Source: Sphingomicrobium sp. (GTDB lineage: Bacteria > Pseudomonadota > Alphaproteobacteria > Sphingomonadales > Sphingomonadaceae). From it: a stretch of 64,000 bases of DNA. The translations under genes and the position numbers were made by a program. The notes below the pieces were generated by a model. It saw nothing but the letters and a program-made list of their open reading frames with translations, was not told the origin of the DNA and did no database searches. Shown here piece by piece: positions 49,901-59,149 of the stretch. The stretch is taken from contig DATCMI010000001.1 of the NCBI GenBank assembly GCA_036563485.1, positions 1,365,501 to 1,429,500 on the forward strand. The letters are read 5' to 3'. How positions within the stretch are numbered: the stretch's first letter is position 1; every line of letters starts with the position of its first letter.

Positions 49901-51635
49901 CGAGCGCCAGCGGCTGTTCGAGCTGCCGCGTTCAAGCTGGGACGATTACGACAAGTCGCTGATTTCGAAGGGCGGCGGCGTTTATTCGCGGGGCGAAAAG
50001 TCGATCCATTTGAGCGCTGAAGCGCGCGAGGCGCTGGGCATCCAAGACAAGGACGTGGAACCCGCCACCCTGATCAACGCCATCCTGAAGGCGCCGGTCG
50101 ATCTGCTGTGGTTCGGCGGGATCGGGACCTACATCAAGGCTGCGACCCAAGGTCACGCCGACGTCGGCGATCCTGCCAACGACGGCCTGCGCGCGGACGC
50201 ACGCGACCTGCGCGCCAAGGTTATCGGCGAAGGCGCAAACCTTGCCATCACCCAGGCCGGCCGGATCGAGTTCGCCGAGCGCGGCGGTCGCATCAACACC
50301 GACTTCATCGACAACAGCGCGGGCGTGGACTGTTCCGATAACGAGGTGAACATCAAAATCCCGCTCAACAGGGAAATGCGGGACGGCACGTTGAGCTTTG
50401 AGAAGCGCAACAGCCTGCTGGCGCGGATGACCGACGACGTTGCCGAGATCGTCCTAGAGGACAACCGCCTGCAGTCGCTCGCCCTCTCGGTCGGAGAGGC
50501 CGGCGGCGCCAACGCTTTGCCGGCACATGTTCGTACGATCGAGCTGTTGGAAGCGGCTGGCCGGCTCGACCGCAAGGTTGAGGGCCTTGCGTCGAGCGAG
50601 GCGCTGCTGCGGCGGGTCCAGGAGAACCGCGGGCTGACGCGTCCGGAGCTCGCCGTCGTGCTCTCGCTCTCGAAGCTGATGCTTCAGGACGCCGCCGAAG
50701 AGCTGCGGCTGTCGAACGATCCGTTGATGGAGCCGGAGCTGTTCGAGGCCTTCCCGAAGCCAATGCGCAAAGCGCACGCGGAGTCGATCAAGGCCCATCC
50801 GCTCCGCAATGAGATCATCGCGACCAAAATCGCGAACCGCCTCGTCAACCGCCTCGGTCCGGGCGTCGCCCTGGACATGACAGAGGAAGAAGGCGCGTCC
50901 CTTCAGCAGGTCGTTGCTGCATTCCTCGTCACCGAGCGGCTGCTGGACCTTGAGAAGCTTTGGAAGCAGATCGAGGAAGCGGCATTGCCGGAGACGGTCC
51001 GGATCGAGCTCTTCTCGATCGCCGCGTCCAGCGTTCGTTCGCACCTCTCGGATGTGCTCCGCGCCGCCGGCGGTGAGACCAAATTGTCGAAGCTCATCGA
51101 CATGTTCGAACCCGGTGTGCGGAAGATTTCGTCGGCCGCGACGAAGCTGATCCGCGCCGAAGTCCGCAACGAAGCTGCCGGCCGGCGCGACCGGCTGCTC
51201 GCCCTCGGCGCCAGTGAAGAGATCGTGCGCGGCCTGGTTCGCCTGTATGAGCTCGATGGGGTGTTCGGGATTGCGGCGCTGGCCGCTCGCCAGAAGCTCG
51301 ACGAGCTGGCGCTGACGAAAGCCTATACGCGTCTCGGCGAAGCGCTCGGGCTGGACTGGGCGCAGCAGCAGGTCGCCCGTTTCCTGCCGTCCGACCAATG
51401 GGAGCGGCTGCTGGTCGCCGGCCTGGCCCGCGATTTCGAGCAGCTGCGCATCGAGTTCCTGGTGCGCTGCCGGGGCGATGACCTCGACGACTGTGTCGAC
51501 GGCTGGATCACGCATCACCAGGCGCGGATCGATCAGTTTCTCGAACTGGTTGCGCGCGCTCGCGCTCAAGGCCACGTCAGCGCGGCGATGCTCGCCCAGA
51601 TTGCCGGACAGGCACGCATCCTCCTCGGCCGCTAA
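46998..51635 (+). CDS. gdhB: NAD-specific glutamate dehydrogenase, large (GDH-180) type
   Basis: A 1545-residue enzyme converting glutamate to 2-oxoglutarate and ammonia with NAD, used mainly for glutamate catabolism. Long N-terminal regulatory domains (ACT-like) precede the catalytic core, where GPVARGGLRWSDRRDDFRTE and KNAVIVPTGAKGGFYPKQ carry substrate Lys residues. The NAD domain has GAVNVxD-like elements (TVAGCGDMSGDVFGNGML) and KVIGEGANLAITQAGR. A helical C-terminal domain completes the family layout. TAATG overlap couples it to the ATP-grasp gene. The symbol follows common usage for the large type. Confidence 0.95.
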   Translation: MTAHTRLDPPLVESIRKALTGNALPGETQDFTREAERDAAEFLAEVAAKRSRGELALQIQSIGGEVGHRRMRIGIVNDDMPFLVDSVANAIAARQLTIHRLLHPVVCVDRGKDGALQSVEPLCGDKERRESIMYIELDRADARGRQELAADLRRVLEDVRLAVRDWKSLQGRMRADAEQADEEGAALLNWFADGAMTLLGYQVERPYEKPSEALGIFSIPGAPTDEGGAAGAMNYLEKGGQVPLMAKAERKSTVHRRVPLDLVVTPVRDGDKVLGIGVHAGLWTSEALRVPPEEVPVLRARLKQLDRDFGFDPKGHSGKALRHAVASLPRDVVIAIEYASLRELVLTAMSLADRPRPAILQVRSILKGQLFTFVWLPREELSTNRRVAIAELLEEKVGREITSWSVELGDADLALIRFTQYIDEDAPQPDSAELDRAVVEMVRGWAPGVEAELIEQAGAPRATRLALTYIGAFPESYRSRSTAKEGAADILRLCALSDDSERGVRIFRADSDAPGLLRLKTYRRGGLIPLSEAVPVLENFGFRVLEEIPTALAGGIGFIHDFHVEVGAEGDIEAILSRVDEIERAIANVLCGAAEDDEFNQLVLYSGLNTQAVVWLRAWFRYLRQTGSSFGLVTVVDALRRASPATRALVGLFEATHDPTAKNRDERIGECREQLDKSLAKVRSIDDDRILRRLRALVLAILRTNAFAPAARQALAFKINSSLVPGLPAPVPWREIWVYSPRVEGIHLRGGPVARGGLRWSDRRDDFRTEILGLIKAQLVKNAVIVPTGAKGGFYPKQLPPITNRDAWLAEGTESYRIFIRSLLSITDNLVNDKVVHPEKVVIHDGDDPYFVVAADKGTATFSDVANAIALERNFWLGDAFASGGSNGYDHKAMGITARGAWISVQRHFLEMGIDVQSDEVTVAGCGDMSGDVFGNGMLLSKTLKLVAAFDHRHIFIDPNPDPAKSWAERQRLFELPRSSWDDYDKSLISKGGGVYSRGEKSIHLSAEAREALGIQDKDVEPATLINAILKAPVDLLWFGGIGTYIKAATQGHADVGDPANDGLRADARDLRAKVIGEGANLAITQAGRIEFAERGGRINTDFIDNSAGVDCSDNEVNIKIPLNREMRDGTLSFEKRNSLLARMTDDVAEIVLEDNRLQSLALSVGEAGGANALPAHVRTIELLEAAGRLDRKVEGLASSEALLRRVQENRGLTRPELAVVLSLSKLMLQDAAEELRLSNDPLMEPELFEAFPKPMRKAHAESIKAHPLRNEIIATKIANRLVNRLGPGVALDMTEEEGASLQQVVAAFLVTERLLDLEKLWKQIEEAALPETVRIELFSIAASSVRSHLSDVLRAAGGETKLSKLIDMFEPGVRKISSAATKLIRAEVRNEAAGRRDRLLALGASEEIVRGLVRLYELDGVFGIAALAARQKLDELALTKAYTRLGEALGLDWAQQQVARFLPSDQWERLLVAGLARDFEQLRIEFLVRCRGDDLDDCVDGWITHHQARIDQFLELVARARAQGHVSAAMLAQIAGQARILLGR

Positions 51636-52495
51636 TGCGCTTCGCCATCCTGGTTCCGGCACCGGATTATCCGGAGCCTTGGGCCTGGGCCTATGATGTC
51701 GAGGCAGCCGCGCTGGAAGCGGCCGGCGCCTCTGTGGAGCCGGTGCCGTGGACTGAAGCGGCGGACCTCTCCGGCTTCGACCTCGTCCTGCCGCTCGTCG
51801 CCTGGGGCTACCACCTCGACTATTCGCGGTGGCTCCGCTTCGTTGAGGCGGCCGAACAGCGATGTTTGCCGTTGCTCAACCCGGCGCCGCTGCTGCGCTG
51901 GAACGGCGACAAGGTCTATCTAGCGGAGCTTGGGGACAAGGGCGTGCCGACGGTGCCGACCCTGGCGGTCGAAAGCTGCTGTGACGCGGATCTCGAGGAG
52001 GCGCGGCGCCGCTTCGGATCCGCGTCGCTGGTGATAAAGCCGCCGATCTCCGCAAGCGCCACGGGCACCTACCTCCTTAGCCCGCACAACGACCTTCCCG
52101 CCGATAGCCGCGGCAAGCCGATGATCATCCAGCCGTTGATCGAGGAGATCGCCCAAACAGGCGAGTTTTCCCTCATGCTGTTCGACGGTGAGTTCAGCCA
52201 TGCGGTGGTCAAGCGGCCGAAGTCCGGCGACTTCCGGGTGCAGCCGCACCTCGGCGGCGTGACCTTACCGTCACCACCACCGCCGGGTGGCGTTGAGCTG
52301 GCGCAAAAAGCGCTCGCCTGCGCGCCTGCGAAGGCGACTTATGCGCGCGTCGATATGGTGCCGGATGGTCAAGGCGGGCTGATGATCATGGAGCTGGAGC
52401 TGATCGAGCCGGCGCTGTTCCTCGATCACGCGCCGGACCGCGGCGCCGCCTTCGTCCAATCGATCATGAGCGCTGCTCGAAAAGCCACTGCCTGA
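51635..52495 (+). CDS. ATP-grasp (RimK/glutathione synthetase-like) protein
   Basis: A 286-residue ATP-grasp protein. Segments seen include LNPAPLLRWNGDKVYLAELGDKGVPTVPT (the family's N-K-xx-x-x-L substrate loop), LVIKPPISASATGTYLL (ATP Lys), MIIQPLIEEIAQTGEFSLMLFDGE and VDMVPDGQGGLMIMELELIEPALFL with metal-binding Glu residues. It probably ligates an amino acid or a small acid; the acceptor is unknown. Its ATG overlaps the glutamate dehydrogenase stop by 1 nt. It converges with the ribbon-helix-helix gene and overlaps it by 32 nt. Confidence 0.8.
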   Translation: MRFAILVPAPDYPEPWAWAYDVEAAALEAAGASVEPVPWTEAADLSGFDLVLPLVAWGYHLDYSRWLRFVEAAEQRCLPLLNPAPLLRWNGDKVYLAELGDKGVPTVPTLAVESCCDADLEEARRRFGSASLVIKPPISASATGTYLLSPHNDLPADSRGKPMIIQPLIEEIAQTGEFSLMLFDGEFSHAVVKRPKSGDFRVQPHLGGVTLPSPPPPGGVELAQKALACAPAKATYARVDMVPDGQGGLMIMELELIEPALFLDHAPDRGAAFVQSIMSAARKATA

Positions 52496-52709
52496 TCGCC
52501 GACGTCAGGTTCGGCGGCTCAGCGGCCTCAATCCGCGCCGCGTCGATCTCCGCAACCAAAGCATTCAGGGGGATGCCGCGCTCCTTCGCGGCAGCATCGA
52601 GCGCACGCCAGAAAACCGGCTCGAGGCTGATCGACGTCTGGTGCCCGGAAATGAGCACGGATCGCTTTCGTGGCGGGGCGTAGTCCGGCACAGTGCCGAC
52701 CACGGGCAT
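52464..52709 (-). CDS. ribbon-helix-helix domain protein (RHH_4)
   Basis: An 81-residue protein with the RHH_4 pattern RSVLISGHQTSISLEPVFWR, ALDAAAKERGIPLNALVAEIDAAR, then an IRQWLFEQ tail. It is probably a small DNA-binding regulator. Its ATG overlaps the acetoacetyl-CoA reductase stop by 1 nt, so it is co-transcribed with PHB metabolism. The 3' end overlaps the convergent ATP-grasp gene. Confidence 0.82.
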   Translation of the reverse strand: MPVVGTVPDYAPPRKRSVLISGHQTSISLEPVFWRALDAAAKERGIPLNALVAEIDAARIEAAEPPNLTSAIRQWLFEQRS

Positions 52710-53431
52710 CAATACATGTGCTGGCCGCCGTTGATGGACAGCGTCGATCCGGTGACGAAACCGGCATTTTCGTCGACGAGGAACGCGACGCCGCGGGCGA
52801 TTTCCTCCGCCTTGCCGAGCCGGCCGACGGGGATTCGCGCGACGATCTTGCCGAGCACTTCCTCCGGAACTGCGGCGACCATGTCCGTATCGATGTAGCC
52901 GGGGGCGATTGCGTTCACGGTCACGTTGAAGCGCGCGCCTTCCTGCGCGAGCGCCTTTGTGAAGCCGTGGATGCCGGACTTGGCCGCGGCATAGTTGACC
53001 TGCCCATATTGGCCCGCCTGGCCGTTGATCGAGCCGATATTGACCACGCGCCCGTAGCCGCGGCTGCTCATGCCTTCGAACACCGCCTTGGCCATATTGA
53101 AGCAGCCGCCAAGGTTGGTGTCGATCACCTCCTGCCACTTCTGGTGGTCCATCCGCTTCATCGTCGTGTCGCGAGTGATGCCGGCGTTGTTGACCAGCAC
53201 GTCGACCGGGCCGAGTTCTTCCTCGACCTTGCGGACGCCTTCCTGGCAGGCGTCGTAATCGGCGACGTCCCATTTGAACACCTTGATGCCAGTGCGCTCG
53301 GTGAAGGCGCGTGCGCGTTCGTCATTCCCGGCGTAGTTTGCGGCGACCTGCATGCCCATGTCGCGAAGCGCGATGCTGATCGCTTCGCCGATCCCGCGCG
53401 TGCCCCCGGTGACGATCGCAACCCGTGCCAT
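52709..53431 (-). CDS. phbB: acetoacetyl-CoA reductase (PHB synthesis)
   Basis: A 240-residue SDR enzyme reducing acetoacetyl-CoA to (R)-3-hydroxybutyryl-CoA with NADPH, the second step of polyhydroxybutyrate synthesis. TGGTRGIG cofactor motif, NNAGITRD, catalytic Ser in NIGSINGQAGQYGQ and YAAAKSG, ending NGGQHMY exactly as in PhbB proteins. There is no PHB synthase in the window. It precedes the RHH gene in one transcript. Confidence 0.93.
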   Translation of the reverse strand: MARVAIVTGGTRGIGEAISIALRDMGMQVAANYAGNDERARAFTERTGIKVFKWDVADYDACQEGVRKVEEELGPVDVLVNNAGITRDTTMKRMDHQKWQEVIDTNLGGCFNMAKAVFEGMSSRGYGRVVNIGSINGQAGQYGQVNYAAAKSGIHGFTKALAQEGARFNVTVNAIAPGYIDTDMVAAVPEEVLGKIVARIPVGRLGKAEEIARGVAFLVDENAGFVTGSTLSINGGQHMY

Positions 53432-53459
53432 GCTGATCTCCCTGTTGTTTTGCCGACGC

Positions 53460-54464
53460 TTATTGTGCGTCGGTCCACCCGGCAAGTTCGCGGCGGACGA
53501 GGCGGGCCAGCATGTCCATGCCTTCCGATGAATCGTTCAGGCAGTCGAGCAGCGCGAACTTCTCGCCTCCGGCATGTTCGAAGGTCTCTCGCCCGCGAAT
53601 GCCGAGCTCTTCCAGGGTTTCGATGCAATCGGCGGAAAAGCCGGGCGCGGCGATGGCGATGCGCTTCACGCCTTGGCTCGGATAGGCTTGAAGCGTGGCA
53701 TCCGTCGCTGGCTTCAGCCACTCGGCACGGCCGAATTTCGATTGGAACGCGACGTCGACATCGCGGCCCATTGCTTCGGACAGCAGGCGCGCGGTCTTTC
53801 GGCAATGGCAGTGATAGGGGTCGCCAAGATCGAGCGTCCGCTGCGGCATCCCATGAAAGCTGAGCAGCAAGCGCTCCGGCTCGAAATCCAGCGCCGCAAG
53901 CTGGCGCGACAGGTTGGCCTTAAGCGCCTCAATGTAGAGCGGGTCATCGTAATATGGCGGCAAGGTCCGGATCGCCGGCTGCCACCGCATGCGGGCCAGG
54001 GCGGCGAACACGGCGTCGTTGGCCGTAGCAGTCGTTGCTGCGCAATATTGCGGATAGAGCGGGGCCGTCAGGATCCGGGTACAGCCCTCGCCGACCATCT
54101 TCTCGATCGCCTCGGCGATACCAGGATGGCCGTAGCGCATCGCATAATGGACGCTGACGTCCGGCATGCGTGCACGCAGCGCTTCGGCCTGGCGATGCGT
54201 GATCACGCGTAGCGGCGATCCTTCGTTGGTCCAGATCTGGTTGTACGCCTCGGCTGACTTGCGCGGCCGCGTCCGCAGGATGATGCCGTGAAGGATCGGC
54301 TTCCACGCGATCTTCGGAATTTCGATGACCCGCGCATCGCTGAGGAATTCGGCCAAGTAGCGGCGCACGGCACGCGCTTCGGGAGCGTCGGGCGTGCCCA
54401 AGTTGATCAGCAGCACGCCGACTTTGGGCCCGGGCACTTCCGGATGGTCTGATGGCGGCTTCAC
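53460..54464 (-). CDS. hemH: ferrochelatase
   Basis: Inserts Fe(II) into protoporphyrin IX, the last step of haem synthesis. The 334-residue protein opens KPPSDHPEVPGPKVGVLLINLGTPDAP and has TAPLYPQYCAATTA, catalytic His in LLSFHGMPQRTLDLGDPYHCHC, and EELGIRGRETFEHAGG. The GTG at 54464 overlaps the stop of the upstream molybdenum hydroxylase gene (GTGA); the longer open frame upstream is antisense to that gene's coding sense and is rejected. Confidence 0.94.
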   Translation of the reverse strand: MKPPSDHPEVPGPKVGVLLINLGTPDAPEARAVRRYLAEFLSDARVIEIPKIAWKPILHGIILRTRPRKSAEAYNQIWTNEGSPLRVITHRQAEALRARMPDVSVHYAMRYGHPGIAEAIEKMVGEGCTRILTAPLYPQYCAATTATANDAVFAALARMRWQPAIRTLPPYYDDPLYIEALKANLSRQLAALDFEPERLLLSFHGMPQRTLDLGDPYHCHCRKTARLLSEAMGRDVDVAFQSKFGRAEWLKPATDATLQAYPSQGVKRIAIAAPGFSADCIETLEELGIRGRETFEHAGGEKFALLDCLNDSSEGMDMLARLVRRELAGWTDAQ

Positions 54465-56545
54465 GAGACCGCCATAGGATCGAACGGCAGCGAGCGCATC
54501 CGCTTGCCGGTGCCGGCGTAGATCGCATTGGCGACGGCGGGCGCGAGCACCGTCGTGCCGAGGCCTGCGACTCCGCCCGGCGCTTCGCTGCTGGAGATGA
54601 TTTCGACCATGACGCGCGGTGCGTCGGCGAGGCGCAGCAGGGCAATACCGCCGTATGGCCGTGCGCGCGGCATCCCGGCCACCCACTCCGGCGAAGGCAC
54701 GTTCGCCTGGCCGAGCGCCCACACAAGGCCCGCTTCGATCTGCTGCTTGACGAGGCCCCTGTTGACGACGCGCCCGCAATCGACGGTGGCCGCGAGCCAA
54801 TCCACCTTCACCCGCTGGTCTGGCCCGACGCTTGCACTCGCGACAAGACCGATGTGCGATCCGAAAGCGGAGCAGCCGGCAATGCCCATCGTACTTCCCG
54901 CGCCTCCGCCATCCCATCGCGCGAGCCGCGCAGCACCCTGCAGGCAGCGTGCGAGCCGGCCGTTGGTGCCGAGCATCGACATGCGGAACGCCAGCGGCTC
55001 CATCCCCGCAGCATGCGCCAGTTCGTCGATGAAGCTTTCGCTAAAGAAGGTGAACTCGCGTTCCGGCGAGCCGCGCATGTAGCCGGCAGTGAACGGGAGC
55101 TTCGCGCGCACAGCTTCAATCTTCGCGTGCGGGATGGCGTAAGGCGGCTCGCCCCCGGTCAAGCTGAGGGCCTCGTGCGCGCTCTCGTTTCTTAAGCGCG
55201 CCAAGGCCGAGCTTAGCCCGTCGGCTGTAGCCACCCGCATGCTCCAGGCCGCCGTGATTCCGCCCGTGCCGGGTAGCGCTGTCATTCGCGCCATCGCCCC
55301 GGGTGAAGGCCTGTCCTGGTTCTGGCTCGCCGACTGCGACAGGGTCACTTGGACGGGGCGCCTGAGCTGTCGTGCCAGCTCGATCGCAATCGGCGCGGCG
55401 TCGGCTTCCATCGCTCGCCCCGCCGGCTCGCCCGGCGGCATCGGATAGAACGCGCGGTCGTCGCCGGACAAAAACTCGGGCGCCTGGCTGGCCGCCCACA
55501 GTTCGACGCGATCGCCGTTCACCCGTGCCGTCGCGGTCAGCGGCTCGAGACCGAGATGCTGCGACGGGACCGCATAATAGGTTGCGGCGAGCGGCCTGGA
55601 GCCGTCGATGGCACCGTCATAGTCGCCGCGGCTGAACAGCGTTTCGCCACCGCTCGAGGCCAATGCCTCCTCGAAGATGCCGCGCATGTCCGCAGCTGTG
55701 GCGGGTCCGCTGAACTGCGGGTTTGCTGCCTTGAGCGCCTGGTCGGCAGCCCACCAGGTGTCCGCCGCGACCGCAATCCAGCCATCGCGGGCGGCGATAT
55801 GGTGAATGCCGGGCGTGACGCGGAGCGCTTGGCGGTCGAAGTCCCGCAGCTTGCCGCCGGGTGGTGCGAGGCGTGCGGATGCGAACAGCATGTCCGCTAG
55901 CCGCACATCGCCAGCGAAACGCCAGATACCGCTCGTTTTCGCCGGGCCGTCCAAGCGCGGTGCGGGGGTGCCGATCAGACGCCCCTCGGCGCCCTGGCGC
56001 GGTGGGTTGCGCGGGGCACCGCGGCTCGCTGCGTCCTCGGCAAGTTCGCCGAAGCTGAAGCTCCGCCCGGCGTTCAGCACCCGGCCTTCCGCCACTTGGC
56101 ATTCGGCGGCATCGACATTCCAGCGAGCCGCTGCCGTCTCGACCAGCATTGCCCGCGCACTTGCCGCTGCATGACGCAACGGCTCCTCGAACGCGCGGAT
56201 GGAGGTCGAATTCGCGGTAATGCGGCTCTTCCCGTCACCGACCACCAGGTTGGCGTAATCGCCCGTCAGCGGCGCCGGTTCGACCGCGATCGTGTCCCAA
56301 GCCGCACCGAGTTCGTCGGCAACGATTTGCGCCAGCCCCGTCCAGATGCCCTGTCCGTTCTCCGCCTGGGGCACGGCCACCGTCACCTGTCCATTGGTGC
56401 CGAACTTGATGAACTGGCCGAATGCCGCTTCGCCGCGGTGCGTCGGCAGGCCGCCGGCCATGCCGCGGGGCCATAGCGCGAAAGCGACGATCAGCCCGAC
56501 GCCCGCACCCCCGCCGACAAGGACCGTCCGCCGGTCGACCTTCAA
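54461..56545 (-). CDS. xanthine dehydrogenase-family molybdopterin-binding subunit (IorB-like)
   Basis: A 694-residue molybdenum hydroxylase large subunit. A twin-arginine N-terminus (MKVDRRTVLVGGGAGVGLIV) implies Tat export to the periplasm. The two Ald_Xan_dh_C2-type regions contain VAVPQAENGQGIWTGLAQIVADELG, GEPAGRAMEADAAPIAIELARQL and a C-terminal VDWLAATVDCGRVVNRGLVKQQIEAGL with GVAGLGTTVLAPAVANAIY. The family normally partners a 2Fe-2S small subunit and a cytochrome; neither gene is next to it. It sits between an acyl-CoA synthetase and hemH, overlapping both neighbours by 4 nt. Confidence 0.85.
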   Translation of the reverse strand: MKVDRRTVLVGGGAGVGLIVAFALWPRGMAGGLPTHRGEAAFGQFIKFGTNGQVTVAVPQAENGQGIWTGLAQIVADELGAAWDTIAVEPAPLTGDYANLVVGDGKSRITANSTSIRAFEEPLRHAAASARAMLVETAAARWNVDAAECQVAEGRVLNAGRSFSFGELAEDAASRGAPRNPPRQGAEGRLIGTPAPRLDGPAKTSGIWRFAGDVRLADMLFASARLAPPGGKLRDFDRQALRVTPGIHHIAARDGWIAVAADTWWAADQALKAANPQFSGPATAADMRGIFEEALASSGGETLFSRGDYDGAIDGSRPLAATYYAVPSQHLGLEPLTATARVNGDRVELWAASQAPEFLSGDDRAFYPMPPGEPAGRAMEADAAPIAIELARQLRRPVQVTLSQSASQNQDRPSPGAMARMTALPGTGGITAAWSMRVATADGLSSALARLRNESAHEALSLTGGEPPYAIPHAKIEAVRAKLPFTAGYMRGSPEREFTFFSESFIDELAHAAGMEPLAFRMSMLGTNGRLARCLQGAARLARWDGGGAGSTMGIAGCSAFGSHIGLVASASVGPDQRVKVDWLAATVDCGRVVNRGLVKQQIEAGLVWALGQANVPSPEWVAGMPRARPYGGIALLRLADAPRVMVEIISSSEAPGGVAGLGTTVLAPAVANAIYAGTGKRMRSLPFDPMAVS

Positions 56546-58200
56546 CGGGCGTACTGTGCCTTTAGCGCTCGCCGGTCGATCTTGCCCGTGCCCAGACGCG
56601 GCAGCGGCGCGTCGGCGAAGATGATCCGGTCGGGAACCTTGAACTTCGCAAGCCGCTGCTCGAGGTGATTGCGGAGCTGCTCTTCGTGGAGCAGCTCGCC
56701 GTCCTTCGTCAGCACGATGGCGACCGGCACTTCACCGAGCCGCTCGTCGGGCGCTCCGAACACGCAAGCCTCGGCCACGGCCGGGGAGGCGTAGATCTCG
56801 GCCTCCACTTCGGCAGCTGAAATATTCTCGCCGCCGCGCAGGATGATGTCCTTCTTGCGGTCGACGATGAACAGATAGCCGTCCTCGTCGAGGTAACCGA
56901 GATCGCCGGTGCGGACGTAACCGTCGCTTGTGAACAGCGCCGCCGATGCCTCGCGGTTGCGCCAATAGCATTCGATATTGGCAGCGGTCCGGATGCCGAT
57001 CTCGCCCACTTCATTGGCCGGCAGATGCTCGTCTCCATCGTCGAAGATCGCGATTTCGACCAGCGGCGCCGGCCGCCCGGTTGAGCCCGGCTTGTCGGCA
57101 TAATTGCTCCAGAAGTTGATGCATCCGACGGCGTTGGTCTCGGTGAGGCCATAGCCCAGCGCCGGCTGCGCATTCGGGAACTCCTCGCGCAGCCGCTCGA
57201 CATGGCTGACCGGGCGCGGGGCACCGCCGGCGGTAATGTCCCGAAGCGATGACAGGTCGTATTTGTGGCGGTCCGGGTGGGTCATTAGCTCGAGGCTCAT
57301 CGTCGGGACCCCGACGAAGTAGGTGATCTTTTCCTTGTCGATCAGCCGCAGCGCTTCGCCGGCGTCCCACTTGGGCATAATCACCATGCAGCGGGCGATC
57401 ACGAAGCTGTTCAGCATGACCGGCACTTCGCCCGTGACGTGAAACAAGGGCACGCTCAGCAACGTGCGCGGCGGGCTCGTGGGCGCCTGGCCGGCCGCCG
57501 TCAGAAGCCCGAGCAAGACGATCAGCCCGGCCGCGTAGGAATAAGTGCCGGTAACGACCGCCCGGTGTGTCGACACCGCACCTTTGGCATCGCCGGTCGA
57601 GCCGGAGGTGAAGAGGATCGTCGCATGGTCGTTCGGGCCGACCTCGGGGAGCGGGCATTCGCCGGCGCCGAGCAATTGTCCAAGCGCCTGCTCGATCGGC
57701 TGGTCGACTTCGATGCTGAGGATGTCCCGCCCGTGGCACCGCTCGCCGATGCGCTTCGCGCGCGGCGCATCGGCAATGATCAGCTTGGGGTCGGCGAGGA
57801 GGATCGCATGCTCCATTTCATGCGCCTGCCACCAGCCGTTGAGCAGCGTCGCGACACCGCCCGCCTTGGCGATGGCCATGTAGCTGACGATCCAGCTCGG
57901 GCAGTTGCGCATGGCAATGCCGACCGGATCGCCTTTGGCGACGCCGCGGGCCACGAGCCCATGCGCAACCCGCTCGGACAAAGCGTCGAGCTGGCCGAAC
58001 GTAAGCCGTTCGCCGCCGGCAACGATCGCCTCGGCATCGGCGTTGAGAGCGCAGAAAGCACGAAAGAAGCTCGGAAGGGTCGGTGGGAAGTTGGCAACGA
58101 TCGCGCGGCCCTGCTCGTCCTTGTCGAGCACCAGACGCCCGCCGGCCCCTGTAGCTCGGGCCAGTTCCTCGTCGAAACGTCTGTCCAGCTCACTGGGCAT
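56542..58200 (-). CDS. acyl-CoA synthetase (class I adenylate-forming)
   Basis: A 552-residue ANL enzyme activating a carboxylic acid to acyl-CoA through acyl-AMP. P-loop TILFTSGSTGDAKGAV, A5 YGLTETNAVG, hinge TGDLGYLDEDGYLFIVDRKKDIILRGGENI and the C-terminal catalytic Lys in GTGKIDRRAL. The substrate is uncertain, probably a medium/long-chain or aromatic acid. It is the first gene of a minus-strand operon with the molybdenum hydroxylase and ferrochelatase genes. Confidence 0.9.
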   Translation of the reverse strand: MPSELDRRFDEELARATGAGGRLVLDKDEQGRAIVANFPPTLPSFFRAFCALNADAEAIVAGGERLTFGQLDALSERVAHGLVARGVAKGDPVGIAMRNCPSWIVSYMAIAKAGGVATLLNGWWQAHEMEHAILLADPKLIIADAPRAKRIGERCHGRDILSIEVDQPIEQALGQLLGAGECPLPEVGPNDHATILFTSGSTGDAKGAVSTHRAVVTGTYSYAAGLIVLLGLLTAAGQAPTSPPRTLLSVPLFHVTGEVPVMLNSFVIARCMVIMPKWDAGEALRLIDKEKITYFVGVPTMSLELMTHPDRHKYDLSSLRDITAGGAPRPVSHVERLREEFPNAQPALGYGLTETNAVGCINFWSNYADKPGSTGRPAPLVEIAIFDDGDEHLPANEVGEIGIRTAANIECYWRNREASAALFTSDGYVRTGDLGYLDEDGYLFIVDRKKDIILRGGENISAAEVEAEIYASPAVAEACVFGAPDERLGEVPVAIVLTKDGELLHEEQLRNHLEQRLAKFKVPDRIIFADAPLPRLGTGKIDRRALKAQYAR

Positions 58201-58270
58201 CAGCGGTCGGCGCTCCTTTGCCTTTACGTAAGCCCGCCTTATGAGGCGCTGAACATCCCTGGGGAAGTCC

Positions 58271-59149
58271 TTGCAGACCTACGACGATAATCAGTTCACG
58301 AAGTTCACGGACCTCGGCCTTTCGCCCGTAGCGCTGCACATCGGGTCGTTCGACCTAAGGTGGTACAGCCTCGCCTATCTGGCCGGCATTTTCATCGGCT
58401 ATTGGTACTTGCTGAAGCTGCTGAAACAGCCGGGTGCGCCGCTTGCCCGCCGCCATGCCGACGATCTGGTCTTCTATGCCGCGCTCGGCATCATCCTTGG
58501 CGGCCGTCTCGGCTATGTGTTGTTTTATAACCTCGGCGAATATCTCCGAAATCCCATCGAGATCATCAAGCTGTGGGACGGCGGCATGTCCTTCCACGGC
58601 GGGGTTGTCGGAACGTCGCTCGGCATCCTCTATTTTGCGCGCAAGGAGAAACTCTCCTGGCTCCGCGTCCATGATTATGTGGCGTGCTGCGTGCCATTCG
58701 GCTTGTTCTTCGGGCGCCTCGCCAATTTCGTGAACCAGGAATTGTGGGGCGCGGCGACCCAGGTCGCCTGGGCCGTCCGCTTCGTCGAAGTGACGCCTTA
58801 TGGCGCCGTCTTGGGCCCGCCGCGGCACCCGAGCCAGCTTTACGAAGCCGTGCTCGAAGGCCTTGTCCTGTTCGCGATCCTCGCCTGGATGTTCTGGAAG
58901 ACGCAGGCGCGGTACGAGCCGGGCAAGCTCGTCGGCGCATTCACCTTCTTCTACGGCCTGTTCCGCTTCGGCGTGGAGTTCATCCGCGAACCGGACCGGC
59001 AGCTCACCGGCTTTGCACAGTCGACGGGGCTCCACATGGGTCAGTGGCTATCACTGCCGATGATCGCACTTGGCCTTTATCTGATGCTCACCGCCAAGAA
59101 GCGGCGCGTCCGCGTCGAGCCGACACTAGGGACGACCAGCGTCGCGTGA
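58271..59149 (+). CDS. lgt: prolipoprotein diacylglyceryl transferase
   Basis: A 292-residue membrane enzyme that attaches diacylglycerol to the lipobox Cys of prolipoproteins. [14 protein letters not shown], the [13 protein letters not shown] signature and [16 protein letters not shown] are all present in seven hydrophobic helices. No ATG fits; the TTG at 58271 with GGGGAAG 5 nt upstream is taken as start, since [19 protein letters not shown] precedes the conserved region by the usual distance. Its stop overlaps the next start (GTGA). Confidence 0.94.
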   Translation: MQTYDDNQFTKFTDLGLSPVALHIGSFDLRWYSLAYLAGIFIGYWYLLKLLKQPGAPLARRHADDLVFYAALGIILGGRLGYVLFYNLGEYLRNPIEIIKLWDGGMSFHGGVVGTSLGILYFARKEKLSWLRVHDYVACCVPFGLFFGRLANFVNQELWGAATQVAWAVRFVEVTPYGAVLGPPRHPSQLYEAVLEGLVLFAILAWMFWKTQARYEPGKLVGAFTFFYGLFRFGVEFIREPDRQLTGFAQSTGLHMGQWLSLPMIALGLYLMLTAKKRRVRVEPTLGTTSVA

